A stretch of DNA of 48,420 bases from UBA668 sp041178405 (lineage in GTDB: Bacteria > Actinomycetota > Acidimicrobiia > Acidimicrobiales > Ilumatobacteraceae): NCBI GenBank assembly GCA_041178405.1, contig JBEGVK010000020.1:1-48420 (forward strand), written 5' to 3'. A model generated the notes under the pieces. That model was given only the letters and a program-made list of their open reading frames with translations, was not told the DNA's origin and ran no database searches. Below are positions 1-8,002 of this stretch, piece by piece. A program made the position numbers and the translations under genes. Every line of letters begins with the position of its first letter. Within the stretch, counting starts at the first letter, position 1.

Positions 1-3000
1 GCCGTCGATGCCCAACTCGGCCCGCGCAGCATCACCGTGACGAACACCGACACGGGCACGGCGACTGCCGCCGATGCGATCTCCGTCGTGGCCCGCCCCG
101 TGGCAGCATCGCTGACGCCCAACGTGATCGGCCAGGGAGCTCTCGCCCGCACGTTCACCGTCACCGGCACCGGATTCCAGAGTGGCGCCACGGTGTCCTT
201 CAGCGGCACGGGACTCACCGTTGGCGTGGCGACGTTCCAGTCGGACACCCAGCTCACCGTGACGATCGCTGCAGACGCCGCCGCCACGCTCGGCCAGCGC
301 GCAGTGACGGTGCTCAACCCCGACGGCGGCACCTCGTCGACGGCCGGCGCACTCACTGTCAATGTCCGGCCGGTGCCGACCAGCGCGGCACCGACCTCGC
401 TGTCGGTCGGCTCCGTCTCGAGAGTCGTCACGGTCCGCGGCACGGGCTTCGAAGCCGGCGCGTCGGTCGCCTTCTCGGGCACCGGTATCACCATCAACTC
501 GGTGACGGTGCTCAGCGCGACGGAGATCGACGTCAACGTCACCGTTGCAGCAAATGCGACGATCAGCACGCGGTCGATCACCGTCACCAACTCCGACGGC
601 GGTACCGGCGCACTGCTCACCGGATTCTCGATTGTGAGCGCAGCCACCCTCACGGTGAACGGCATCACACCCGATGCACGCGGCCAGGGTGCCGGCACGC
701 AGACCGTCGTCATCACCGGAACAGCTTTTGCCTCGACTGCGACTGTCGCCTTCAGTGGTACCGGCGTCACCGTGACGGCCGCAACGATCAACTCAGCCAC
801 CCAGATCACGGCGACCATCAACGTGGCGGCAACGGCGACGGTCGGCCCGCGCAACGTCACCGTCACCAACTCGGCCACCTCGACGTTCACACTGGTCGGC
901 GGGTTCACCGTGACCGCCGGCCCGACGATCAGCTCGCTCTCGCGCACGGCGCTCGCTCAGGGCGTCAGCAACCGCCTGATCACGATCACCGGCTCGAACT
1001 TCGTGTCCGGGGCCACCGTTGTGTTCGGCGGCACGGGCGTCACCGTGAGCACCGTCACCGTCGTCAACTCGACGACGATCGAGGCAACGGTGACTGTTGC
1101 CGCCGCCGCTGCGACCGGACTGCGGTCGGTCACGGTCCGTAACCCGGATGCGGGCGCAGTCACCCTGGCGAGCGGCCTCACCGTGAACGCCCAGCCGACG
1201 GTCACCTCGGTGACGCCGGCGACCGTGGGACAGGGCGCCGTGTCGAGGACTCACACGGTGGCCGGCACCGGATTCCAGACAGGCGCAGTGATCACGTTCT
1301 CCGGTACGGGCATCACGGTGAACTCGTCCACGGTCACGGCTACGTCGATCTCGCTGAACCTGACGGTCGCCGCCGATGCGGGACTAGGCGCTCACTCGAT
1401 CACGGTCACCAACCCCGACGACGGCGTGGCGACCCTGGCCACAGGGCTCACCGTCGCCGCCGCGCCGACGCTCACGTCGGTGTCGCCGCTCGCCATCGGC
1501 CAGGGCGCGACGGCGCAGACGCTCACCCTCACCGGCAGCGGATTCGCCGCCGGAATGACGCTGTCGGCGTCGTCTGCCGGTGTCACCTTCGGCACGGTCA
1601 CGGTCACCACCGCCACCTCGGCCACGGTGCCGGTGACTGTCACGACAACTGCAGCGCTCGGCACCACCGACATCACGGTGCTCCGCCTCGACGGCGGCCG
1701 TACCATCCTGAGCGCAGCCTTCACCGTCACCGCTGGCCCGACGCTCGCATCGGTGACGCCGTCGTCGGTGGGCCAGGGTGCCACCGGCACGATCATCACC
1801 CTCGTCGGCACCAACTTCGCGGTCGGTGCCACGGTCACGGTCGGCGGTACCGGCGTGACCGTGAACGCCGTGACGCGGATCGACGCCAGCACGCTCGACG
1901 TGTCGGTCACCGTGGCGGCCGCCGCCACCACCGGGGCCCGCTCGGTGACGGTCCGCAACCCTGATTCGGGCACGGCGTCACTCGCGACCGGTCTCACCGT
2001 GAGTGCGGCCCCGACGTTGACGTCGGTGACGCCGGCGTCGGCTGGTCAGGGTGCGGTGTCGAGGTCGTTGGCGGTGGTGGGTACTGGGTTCCAGTCGGGG
2101 ATCACGGCGGTGTTCTCGGGGACTGGCGTGACGGTGGATTCGTTGACGGTGAACTCGGCGACGTCGCTGACGGTGGTGGTGTCGGTGGCGGCTGGGGCGT
2201 TGACGGGGGCGCGGTCGTTGACGGTGACGAACCTCGACAGGGGCACGGCGACGCTGGCGACGGGCCTGACGGTGAACGCCGCTCCGACAGTGGCGTCGCT
2301 CACGCCGTCGACGCGCTCTGTTGGCGCCCTCAACCAGTCGATCGTCATCGCTGGCACCGGGTTCGCTGCCGGCGCCACGGTGGCGTTCTCGTCGGCCTCG
2401 ATCACCGTCAACTCGGTGGTCGTCAACAGCGCCACGCAGATCACTGCCAATGTGTCGGTGTCCAGCGCTGCGGCCATCGGTGCGTACGACATCACGGTGC
2501 GCAACGCCGATGGTGGCAGCGGTAGCCGAGTCGGTGCGCTGTCGCTCGTGGCAGCGCCGACCGTGACGTCGGCAAGTCCGACAGCGATGGGCGTCGGCGC
2601 CACCTCTCGTACCGTCACCGTCACCGGGACCGGCTTCCAGGCGGGATCGACGGCGACGTTCTCGGGTACCGGCATCACGGTGAACTCGGTCACCCTGGTG
2701 AGCGCGACAACGCTGAGCCTGCTGGTGACAGTGGCCTCGGGCTCCACCCTCGGGCCGCGCGACCTGACGGTGAACAGCGGCGGCGCGAATGCGACGCTCG
2801 CCGGCGCCATCAGCCTCACCGCCGCCCCCACGGTCACTGCCTTCGCCACTTCCACGGCGTCTTCCGCCGCCGGACAGGGCGCGGTGACACGGTCGTTCAA
2901 CGTGACCGGCACCGGCTTCGCCTCAGGGGCCACCGTCGAGTTCTCCGGCACGGGCGTGACCGTCAACTCGGTCACATTCGTCAGCTCGACCAGCCTTACC

Positions 3001-3657
3001 GTCGTCGTCAGCGTGCTGCTCACCGCCACGGTCGGTGCCCGCGACGTCCGGGTGGTGAACCCCGACTTCGGCACCGGCACACGCGTGGGTGGCCTCACGA
3101 TCACCGCCGCGCCGACGCTCACCTCTCTCACGCCGAACAGCCGTGCTCAGGGCGCCCTCAACTCGTCGGTCACGGTGGCCGGCACCGGGTTCCAGGCGGG
3201 TGCAGTCGCCACGTTCTCCGGCACGCTGGTGACGGCGACCACCTCGTCGGCCACGGCTACGTCGCTGGTCATCGCCGTCACGGTCGACCAGAACGCCGCT
3301 ACGGGCCTGCGCAGCATCACCGTCACCAACCCTGACGGCGGCACGCGGACCCTGGCCAACTCGTTCACGGTGCTTGCCGGACCGAAGGTGACGTCGCTGA
3401 GCCCTGCGTCGCTGGCACGCGGTGCTGCCGCCACGACGATCACCATCAACGGCTCCGGCTTCGTGACGGGCACGACGGTGTTCTTCAGTGGGCTTGGTCT
3501 CACGCTCGGAGCGGTCACCGTCGTCAGTGCCACCCAGCTGCGGCTCACTGTCGCAGTGGCCACGACGGCGACGATCGGCCTCAGGGGGATCACGGTGACC
3601 ACGCCGTCCAACGGCGGCCGCTTCTCGTCCACCACGATCGGCCTCACGATCACCTAG
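1..3657 (+). CDS. Giant TIG/IPT-like repeat protein, C-terminal part (5' end outside window)
   Basis: The reading frame is open from base 1 and ends at TAG 3655-3657, followed directly by an in-frame TGA, so the gene starts upstream of the window. About 1,218 residues are visible. They form a partial repeat and then 13 complete repeats of about 85-95 residues. Each repeat opens like PTVTSVTP, continues with GQGA, G-T-G-F-x-x-G-A and FSGTGITVNS-like segments, and closes with LTVTNPDGG-like and LTV segments. This is the look of immunoglobulin-like IPT/TIG beta-sandwich domains used in secreted or surface proteins. Thr, Val, Ser, Ala and Gly dominate and Cys is absent, as in extracellular stalk proteins. 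The visible end has no LPXTG motif, membrane helix or autotransporter domain; it stops at a repeat boundary. An adhesive or structural surface role is inferred. Any catalytic or anchoring domain would lie upstream. One repeat (about 2014-2236) has clearly different codon use. Confidence 0.85.
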   Translation, partial: AVDAQLGPRSITVTNTDTGTATAADAISVVARPVAASLTPNVIGQGALARTFTVTGTGFQSGATVSFSGTGLTVGVATFQSDTQLTVTIAADAAATLGQRAVTVLNPDGGTSSTAGALTVNVRPVPTSAAPTSLSVGSVSRVVTVRGTGFEAGASVAFSGTGITINSVTVLSATEIDVNVTVAANATISTRSITVTNSDGGTGALLTGFSIVSAATLTVNGITPDARGQGAGTQTVVITGTAFASTATVAFSGTGVTVTAATINSATQITATINVAATATVGPRNVTVTNSATSTFTLVGGFTVTAGPTISSLSRTALAQGVSNRLITITGSNFVSGATVVFGGTGVTVSTVTVVNSTTIEATVTVAAAAATGLRSVTVRNPDAGAVTLASGLTVNAQPTVTSVTPATVGQGAVSRTHTVAGTGFQTGAVITFSGTGITVNSSTVTATSISLNLTVAADAGLGAHSITVTNPDDGVATLATGLTVAAAPTLTSVSPLAIGQGATAQTLTLTGSGFAAGMTLSASSAGVTFGTVTVTTATSATVPVTVTTTAALGTTDITVLRLDGGRTILSAAFTVTAGPTLASVTPSSVGQGATGTIITLVGTNFAVGATVTVGGTGVTVNAVTRIDASTLDVSVTVAAAATTGARSVTVRNPDSGTASLATGLTVSAAPTLTSVTPASAGQGAVSRSLAVVGTGFQSGITAVFSGTGVTVDSLTVNSATSLTVVVSVAAGALTGARSLTVTNLDRGTATLATGLTVNAAPTVASLTPSTRSVGALNQSIVIAGTGFAAGATVAFSSASITVNSVVVNSATQITANVSVSSAAAIGAYDITVRNADGGSGSRVGALSLVAAPTVTSASPTAMGVGATSRTVTVTGTGFQAGSTATFSGTGITVNSVTLVSATTLSLLVTVASGSTLGPRDLTVNSGGANATLAGAISLTAAPTVTAFATSTASSAAGQGAVTRSFNVTGTGFASGATVEFSGTGVTVNSVTFVSSTSLTVVVSVLLTATVGARDVRVVNPDFGTGTRVGGLTITAAPTLTSLTPNSRAQGALNSSVTVAGTGFQAGAVATFSGTLVTATTSSATATSLVIAVTVDQNAATGLRSITVTNPDGGTRTLANSFTVLAGPKVTSLSPASLARGAAATTITINGSGFVTGTTVFFSGLGLTLGAVTVVSATQLRLTVAVATTATIGLRGITVTTPSNGGRFSSTTIGLTIT
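64..3657 (+). repeat. Array of 13 tandem TIG-like coding repeats
   Basis: Thirteen consecutive units of roughly 260-290 bp encode the repeat domains. Units are recognised by a recurrent Pro-Thr-x-x-Ser opening, a Gly-Gln-Gly-Ala turn and a Gly-Thr-Gly-Phe strand. The copies are diverged at DNA level rather than identical, so the array looks old, apart from the codon-shifted unit near 2014-2236. Confidence 0.75.
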
Positions 3658-3672
3658 TGACGACGGTCCGGG

Positions 3673-3695
3673 GCCGGCTGGGACACTGGGCCGGC
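3673..3695 (+). terminator. Possible terminator hairpin after the TIG-repeat gene
   Basis: GCCGGC at 3673-3678 pairs with GCCGGC at 3690-3695 across an 11-base loop, 15 bases after the stop codon. There is no U tract. GGCCGGCT is also a direct repeat here, so the pairing could be incidental. Confidence 0.3.
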
Positions 3696-3720
3696 TCGCT
3701 GGAGGCGGGCGACGCAGCCG

Positions 3721-3726
3721 TACACT
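3721..3726 (+). promoter_or_regulatory. -10 element TACACT of a leaderless promoter
   Basis: TACACT ends 6 bases before the ATG at 3733. Transcription would therefore start at or next to the A of the start codon. No clear -35 or ribosome binding site is visible. Confidence 0.5.
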
Positions 3727-3732
3727 TCGACC

Positions 3733-4059
3733 ATGGCGAATGAGCGGGTGGCAGGCTACGAGTGGCGGGTTCCCGAGGCCGAGCAGGGTGGCCGTTTCGC
3801 CAACCTGGTCGGCGTGTGGCATTCGGCGCACGAGTTCACGCTCGACTTCGCCACGACCCAGCAGCCCGAGCAGCGCGACGGCGGCATCGTGGTGCCGGTG
3901 CAGGTCACGTCTCGGGTGAAGCTGCCGGTGAGCGTCCTGTTCGACCTCATCCGCGCCCTGAACGAGAACATGACCAAGTACGAGCAGGTGTACGGCCCGA
4001 TCTCGCGCCCAGGCGACAATCGCCCGACGTATCCGCCCGACGATCTCGTCGGCGGCTGA
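3733..4059 (+). CDS. DUF3467 family small protein
   Basis: This 108-residue soluble protein of unknown function matches the DUF3467 pattern: a conserved start around GGRFANLVGVWHSAHEFTLDF, a central VTSRVKLPV segment, and a helix RALNENMTKYEQVYGPI. The family is small, single-domain and widespread in bacteria, with no established role that I know of. The ATG at 3733 is supported by a -10-like hexamer 6 bases upstream. The gene stands alone between the TIG-repeat gene and a tRNA on the opposite strand. The Pro/Asp-rich tail after residue 95 looks disordered. Confidence 0.8.
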   Translation: MANERVAGYEWRVPEAEQGGRFANLVGVWHSAHEFTLDFATTQQPEQRDGGIVVPVQVTSRVKLPVSVLFDLIRALNENMTKYEQVYGPISRPGDNRPTYPPDDLVGG

Positions 4060-4090
4060 CGCAGCCCGGCGGGCAGCACACGCGGCACTG

Positions 4091-4162
4091 CGCCCTCGGC
4101 AGGATTCGAACCTGCGCACACGGCTCCGGAGGCCGACGCTCTATCCCCTGAGCTACGAGGGC
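4091..4162 (-). tRNA. tRNA-Arg, anticodon CCG
   Basis: The minus strand folds into a cloverleaf. The acceptor stem GCCCTCG pairs with CGAGGGC, the D arm is GCTC/GAGC, the anticodon loop is CTCCGGA with CCG at 4127-4129, and the T arm is GCAGG-TTCGAAT-CCTGC. The anticodon stem has four clean pairs plus a U-U mismatch at its outer end. CCA is not encoded. It reads CGG arginine codons, which are frequent in this GC-rich genome. Confidence 0.93.
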
Positions 4163-4265
4163 GGGGTCGAACCGGTGAAGGGGGTGGGCCTGGAGAGCGC
4201 ACGCCGCCGGCGACGACTCGCACACGATACCGAGAATCGGTCCTCGTCAGCCGCCCACCGGCCGT

Positions 4266-4271
4266 TACCAT
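4266..4271 (+). promoter_or_regulatory. -10 element TACCAT upstream of argS
   Basis: TACCAT lies 9 bases before the argS ATG at 4281. The transcript would be leaderless or have a leader of only 2-3 bases. The intervening CCCCTTTCC contains no ribosome binding site. Confidence 0.45.
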
Positions 4272-4280
4272 CCCCTTTCC

Positions 4281-6032
4281 ATGGCCGATCCGCTGCACAC
4301 CATCGCCGAGACGGTGCGCTCAGTGCTGGCCGACCTCACCGGACTGCCCGCTGGGGAGATCGATCCGGTCGTACGCCCGAGCGAGCGGGCCGACGCCCAG
4401 GTGAACGGGGCACTGGCGCTGGCAAAGCAGGTCGGCGGGGTGCCGAGAGACCTCGCAACTGCACTCGCAGCTGATCCGCGCCTGGCGGTCCTCTGCGCTG
4501 CGGCAGAGGTGGCTGGGCCCGGATTCGTCAACCTCACCTTCACCGACGCATTCCTCAGCGGCGAGCTCGCTGCCGCCGCACGAGACGACCGCCTCGGTGT
4601 CAGGTCGGCTGCGCTCGCGCACACGGCGGTCGTCGACTACTCGGCCCCGAATGTCGCAAAGGAGATGCACGTCGGACACCTGCGCAGCACGGTGATCGGC
4701 GACTCGATCGTCCGACTCCTGCAGTTCGTGGGTCACACCGTCATCCGCGAGAACCACCTTGGCGACTGGGGCACCCCGTTCGGCATGCTCATCGAGCACC
4801 TCGTCGACATCGCCGGCATCGACGGGGCCGCCGACCTCGAGGTGGCCGATCTCGGCGCCTTCTACAAGGCGGCCCGCGAGAAGTTCGACGCGGACGACGC
4901 CTTCAAGGAGCGCTCGCGCGAACGCGTCGTGCTGCTGCAGGGCCGTGAGCATCCCGAGACTGCACGCCTGTGGCACATCCTCGTCGGACAGAGCACCGTG
5001 CACTTCAACGAGGTCTACCGAAAGCTCGGCGTGCTGCTCACCGACGACGACCTTGCCGGCGAGTCGATGTACCAGCCGCTCATGGACGACGTGCTCCGCC
5101 GACTCGACGCAGCTGGGATGCTCGACGAGAGCGATGGGGCCAAGGTGGTGTGGGTGCCGGGCTTCACCAACCGCGAGGGAGAGCCGCTGCCGCTCATCGT
5201 GCAGGCGCGCACCGGCGGCTTCAACTACGCCACCAGCGACCTGGCCTGCGTGATCGACCGCACCGAGCGGCTCGGGGCCACGCTGCTCGTCTATGTCGTC
5301 GGCTCACCGCAGGCACAGCACCTCGCGATGGTGTTCAAGGCCGCCGAGCTCGCCGGATGGATCCGGCCACCGGCGCAGGCGGTGCACGTGCAGTTCGGAA
5401 GCGTGCTCGGCGCCGACCGCAAGATGCTCAAGAGCCGCAGCGGCGACCCAGTCAGGTTCATCGAGCTCATCGACGAGGCCATCGAGCGGGGCACGGCAGC
5501 GGTCGCCGAACGCAGCGGCATCAGCGACGGCGACCAGCGCTCAGCGCTCGGCCGGGCCATCGGCATCGGCGCACTCAAGTACGCCGAACTGTCGAGCGAC
5601 CGCATCAAGGACTATGTCTTCGACTGGGACCGGATGCTCGCCTTCGACGGCAACACCGGCCCGTACCTGCAGTATGCGCATGCCCGACTGTGCAGCATCT
5701 TCCGCAAGGCGGTCGACGAGCACGGCATCGACCGCGATTCCCTGCGCTCGGTCCGACCTCTCGTCGACGACCCGAACGAGCGGGCACTCGCGCTGCGACT
5801 GCTGCAGTTCGATGCCGCAGTCCACGATGCCGTCGACCGGTTCAGCCCGCACCGACTCTGCACCTACCTGTTCGACCTGGCGCAGGCGTTCACGGCGTTC
5901 TACGAGGCCTGTCCCGTGCTGAAGGCCGACGACGAACTGCGCCGCTCGCGCCTCGCGCTCTGCGACCTGACCGCTCGCGTGCTCGAACGAGGTCTCTCCC
6001 TGCTGGGCATCGAGGCACCGGAGCGGATGTGA
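4281..6032 (+). CDS. argS: Arginyl-tRNA synthetase
   Basis: This class I aminoacyl-tRNA synthetase charges tRNA-Arg in the cytoplasm, using ATP and arginine. It has 583 residues, normal for ArgRS. An N-terminal Add-1-like tRNA-binding domain (about 1-110) precedes the Rossmann catalytic domain, whose HIGH motif reads HVGH at 130-133 with GDWGTPFGM at 161-169. The KMSK loop is the degenerate KMLKSRSG at 381-388, as is common in ArgRS. The last 120 residues are the helical DALR anticodon-binding domain ending in the usual Met. The stop overlaps the lysA start by 4 bases (6029-6032), so the two genes are translationally coupled. This argS-lysA-hom-thrC order is typical of Actinomycetota. Confidence 0.97.
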   Translation: MADPLHTIAETVRSVLADLTGLPAGEIDPVVRPSERADAQVNGALALAKQVGGVPRDLATALAADPRLAVLCAAAEVAGPGFVNLTFTDAFLSGELAAAARDDRLGVRSAALAHTAVVDYSAPNVAKEMHVGHLRSTVIGDSIVRLLQFVGHTVIRENHLGDWGTPFGMLIEHLVDIAGIDGAADLEVADLGAFYKAAREKFDADDAFKERSRERVVLLQGREHPETARLWHILVGQSTVHFNEVYRKLGVLLTDDDLAGESMYQPLMDDVLRRLDAAGMLDESDGAKVVWVPGFTNREGEPLPLIVQARTGGFNYATSDLACVIDRTERLGATLLVYVVGSPQAQHLAMVFKAAELAGWIRPPAQAVHVQFGSVLGADRKMLKSRSGDPVRFIELIDEAIERGTAAVAERSGISDGDQRSALGRAIGIGALKYAELSSDRIKDYVFDWDRMLAFDGNTGPYLQYAHARLCSIFRKAVDEHGIDRDSLRSVRPLVDDPNERALALRLLQFDAAVHDAVDRFSPHRLCTYLFDLAQAFTAFYEACPVLKADDELRRSRLALCDLTARVLERGLSLLGIEAPERM

Positions 6033-7336
6033 CCGCCCTTCCCGAGGCACTACTGCCCGACACGTCCCGAGTCGCCGCTGACGGATCGCTCGAGATCGGA
6101 GGCTGCCGGATCGACGACCTCGTCGGCGAGTTCGGCACGCCGCTCTTCGTCTACGACGAGGCCCACCTGCGCAGTCGCTGCCGCGAGGCGGTGGCGGCCT
6201 TCGGACGGGGGAACGTGTTCTACGCCACCAAGGCGTTCCTGTGCTCGGCGATGGCCCGACTCGCCCACGAGGAGGGCCTCGGCCTCGATGTCGCCAGCGG
6301 CGGCGAGCTGTTCGTGGCGCTGCGGGCCGGGGTGCCCGCCTCGGGCATCGCCCTGCACGGCAACAACAAGAGCACCGCTGAGCTGCGCATGGCGATCGAA
6401 GCCGGCGTGGGTCGAATCGTCGTCGACAGCTTCGACGAGATCGACCGACTCGAGGCACTGCAGACAGAGGTACGTGCGAATGGCTGGACGCTGCCGCGGC
6501 TCCTCGTGCGCGTCACTCCGGGAGTGCATGTGCACACTCACGAGTTCATCGCCACTGGCCAGGACGACAGCAAGTTCGGCTTCAACATCGGCAATGGCGA
6601 CGCGGGTCGGGCTGTCGAGCGGCTCAGCCGGTCGGCCGCCGGCGATCTCGCAGGCGTGCACTGCCACATCGGCAGCAACGTGTTCTCGGCCTCGAACTTC
6701 GCGCGAGCGGTGGATGCGGTTGCGGCATTTGCCGTGCCGCTCGGGCTGCCCGAACTCGTGCTCGGCGGTGGCCTCGGGGTGGCCTACACCGCGGGTGAGT
6801 CGGCGCCGTCGATCGCCCAGTGGGCAGAGGTGCTGTTGTCGGCATGCAGTACGGCCGGCGTTCGCAGCGCGATTGCCGTCGAGCCCGGTCGGAGCATCGT
6901 CGCCTCGGCGGCGGTCACCGTCTACACCGTGGGCACGATGAAGGACATCCCGGGCATCCGTCGGTACGTGAGCGTCGATGGCGGCATGAGCGACAACCCG
7001 CGTCCGGTGCTGTACGGCAGCGGATACGAGGCGTTTCTCGCCAGGGCCGTGCGCTCCGAGCGGCCGCTGCGCGCCCGGGTGGTGGGCAAGCACTGCGAGA
7101 GCGGCGACGTGCTCGTGCCCGAGGCGGCACTGCCTGCCGATGTTGCCGTCGGCGACCTCCTTGTCACGCCCGTGACCGGCGCATACGGCTACGCGATGGC
7201 GAGCAACTACAACCGCCTGCCGCGGCCCGCCGTCGTGTTCGTCGGCGATGGCTCGGCCCGTCTCGTGGTGCGGCGGGAGTCGTTCGACGACCTGGTCGCC
7301 TGCGACGTGCCTGCCGACGGCGTCACCGACACCTGA
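6029..7336 (+). CDS. lysA: Diaminopimelate decarboxylase
   Basis: This PLP enzyme decarboxylates meso-diaminopimelate to lysine, the last step of lysine synthesis. It has 435 residues and the alanine-racemase-like fold of group IV decarboxylases. FYATKAF holds the PLP lysine (K68), HCHIGSN lies at 211-217, the glycine-rich phosphate loop LGGGLG at 245-250, the EPGRS segment at 285-289, and GKHCESGD with the catalytic cysteine at C356. The GTG at 6029 overlaps the argS stop in an ATGTGA arrangement; this gives the expected N-terminus and coupled translation. It is presumably cotranscribed with argS. Confidence 0.96.
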   Translation: MTALPEALLPDTSRVAADGSLEIGGCRIDDLVGEFGTPLFVYDEAHLRSRCREAVAAFGRGNVFYATKAFLCSAMARLAHEEGLGLDVASGGELFVALRAGVPASGIALHGNNKSTAELRMAIEAGVGRIVVDSFDEIDRLEALQTEVRANGWTLPRLLVRVTPGVHVHTHEFIATGQDDSKFGFNIGNGDAGRAVERLSRSAAGDLAGVHCHIGSNVFSASNFARAVDAVAAFAVPLGLPELVLGGGLGVAYTAGESAPSIAQWAEVLLSACSTAGVRSAIAVEPGRSIVASAAVTVYTVGTMKDIPGIRRYVSVDGGMSDNPRPVLYGSGYEAFLARAVRSERPLRARVVGKHCESGDVLVPEAALPADVAVGDLLVTPVTGAYGYAMASNYNRLPRPAVVFVGDGSARLVVRRESFDDLVACDVPADGVTDT

Positions 7337-7467
7337 GACGATGTCGTCATGCGAATCGGTCGTACCGTGACGGCTCGACTGCAGGGCGTGGGCGAATTTG
7401 CCGACCTGGGGCGGTTCTTGATCGAATCTTCGTGATGCAACCGCTGTACGTGGCGGCGACCCAAGGA

Positions 7468-7473
7468 TACGAT
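7468..7473 (+). promoter_or_regulatory. -10 element TACGAT of a leaderless promoter
   Basis: TACGAT ends 7 bases before the GTG at 7481. It supports that GTG as the true start, since no other in-frame start exists between the upstream stop at 7433-7435 and this codon. Confidence 0.5.
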
Positions 7474-7480
7474 CGCCGAC

Positions 7481-7894
7481 GTGAATGACATCGATGCCGT
7501 TGCCTCGTGCGACTCTGCTGCCGATGGCGGCCTCGACGGTGTCGTCATCGTGTGGATCGACGGCGAGGAGTCGAGCCTCGTCGGGCTCGCCGACGGCGAC
7601 CACAGGGTTGCGGCCTCGGGCGCCGACGCCGCCTACGCCATCGACGCCGTCATCGCCTGCGATGCCGAGTCGCCGAGCGCGTCGATCACCGTTGCCGGAG
7701 TCGGCGCTGCGCCGATGCCGGCCGGCGCCGAGCCGATGGCGCTGGCCACCTCGCTGGCGGTGGCTCCCGCTGCGGCACCGTCGGCGGTGCAACTGCCGGC
7801 CACCGGCGCAGCGGCCGGCGCCATGCTTGCCGGTGCGTTGATGCTCGTCGCGGCTGGCGCCATCCTCCGCCGCCTCGGCCGCCCGGCCGCCTGA
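7481..7894 (+). CDS. Small protein with C-terminal LPXTG-type sorting signal
   Basis: This 137-residue protein is not recognised as a whole. The C-terminus has the classic sortase layout: LPATG at 105-109, an Ala/Leu/Met-rich hydrophobic helix (about 110-128), then Arg-Arg-x-x-Arg. The N-terminal 75 residues are acidic (many Asp and Ala) and carry three Cys (C10, C60 and the vicinity). A Pro/Ala-rich linker precedes the motif. No signal peptide is visible, although sortase substrates need one. The upstream frame closes at 7433-7435 without another start codon. It may be a remnant, a frameshifted gene whose exported N-terminus was lost, or a small membrane protein that mimics a sorting signal. 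The stop codon lies inside a 21-bp tandem repeat. Confidence 0.6.
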   Translation: MNDIDAVASCDSAADGGLDGVVIVWIDGEESSLVGLADGDHRVAASGADAAYAIDAVIACDAESPSASITVAGVGAAPMPAGAEPMALATSLAVAPAAAPSAVQLPATGAAAGAMLAGALMLVAAGAILRRLGRPAA

Positions 7895-7943
7895 GCGCGT
7901 CGCCCGGCCGCCTGAGCGCGTCACCCGGCCGCCTGAGCGCGCC
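7881..7943. repeat. 21-bp tandem repeat, three copies
   Basis: Units at 7881-7901, 7902-7922 and 7923-7943 share the core CCCGGCCGCCTGAGCGCG. The first two are identical and the third differs at three bases. A degenerate fourth start (TCCGGCCGC) follows. The stop codon of the LPXTG-type ORF is in the first unit and, because 21 is a multiple of 3, recurs in frame in the others. Confidence 0.85.
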
Positions 7944-7947
7944 GTCC

Positions 7948-7961
7948 GGCCGCATGCGGCC
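7948..7961. repeat. 14-bp perfect palindrome GGCCGCATGCGGCC
   Basis: A perfect dyad directly follows the 21-bp repeats and lies about 30 bases upstream of the hom -10 element. It could be an operator or the tail of a hairpin. Confidence 0.5.
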
Positions 7962-7990
7962 CCTCGTGCGGTGATCGGCCGCCGAACTCG

Positions 7991-7996
7991 TAGCCT
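7991..7996 (+). promoter_or_regulatory. -10 element TAGCCT of the hom leaderless promoter
   Basis: TAGCCT ends 6 bases before the GTG at 8003. The expected start of transcription coincides with the start codon. Confidence 0.45.
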
Positions 7997-8002
7997 CGTG
8001 AC

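Noticed and set aside
7349..7435. A 28-residue plus-strand frame (MRIGRTVTARLQGVGEFADL...) between lysA and the LPXTG-type gene
   Set aside because: It has no -10 element, no ribosome binding site and no overlap with a neighbour. Nothing beyond an open frame supports it.
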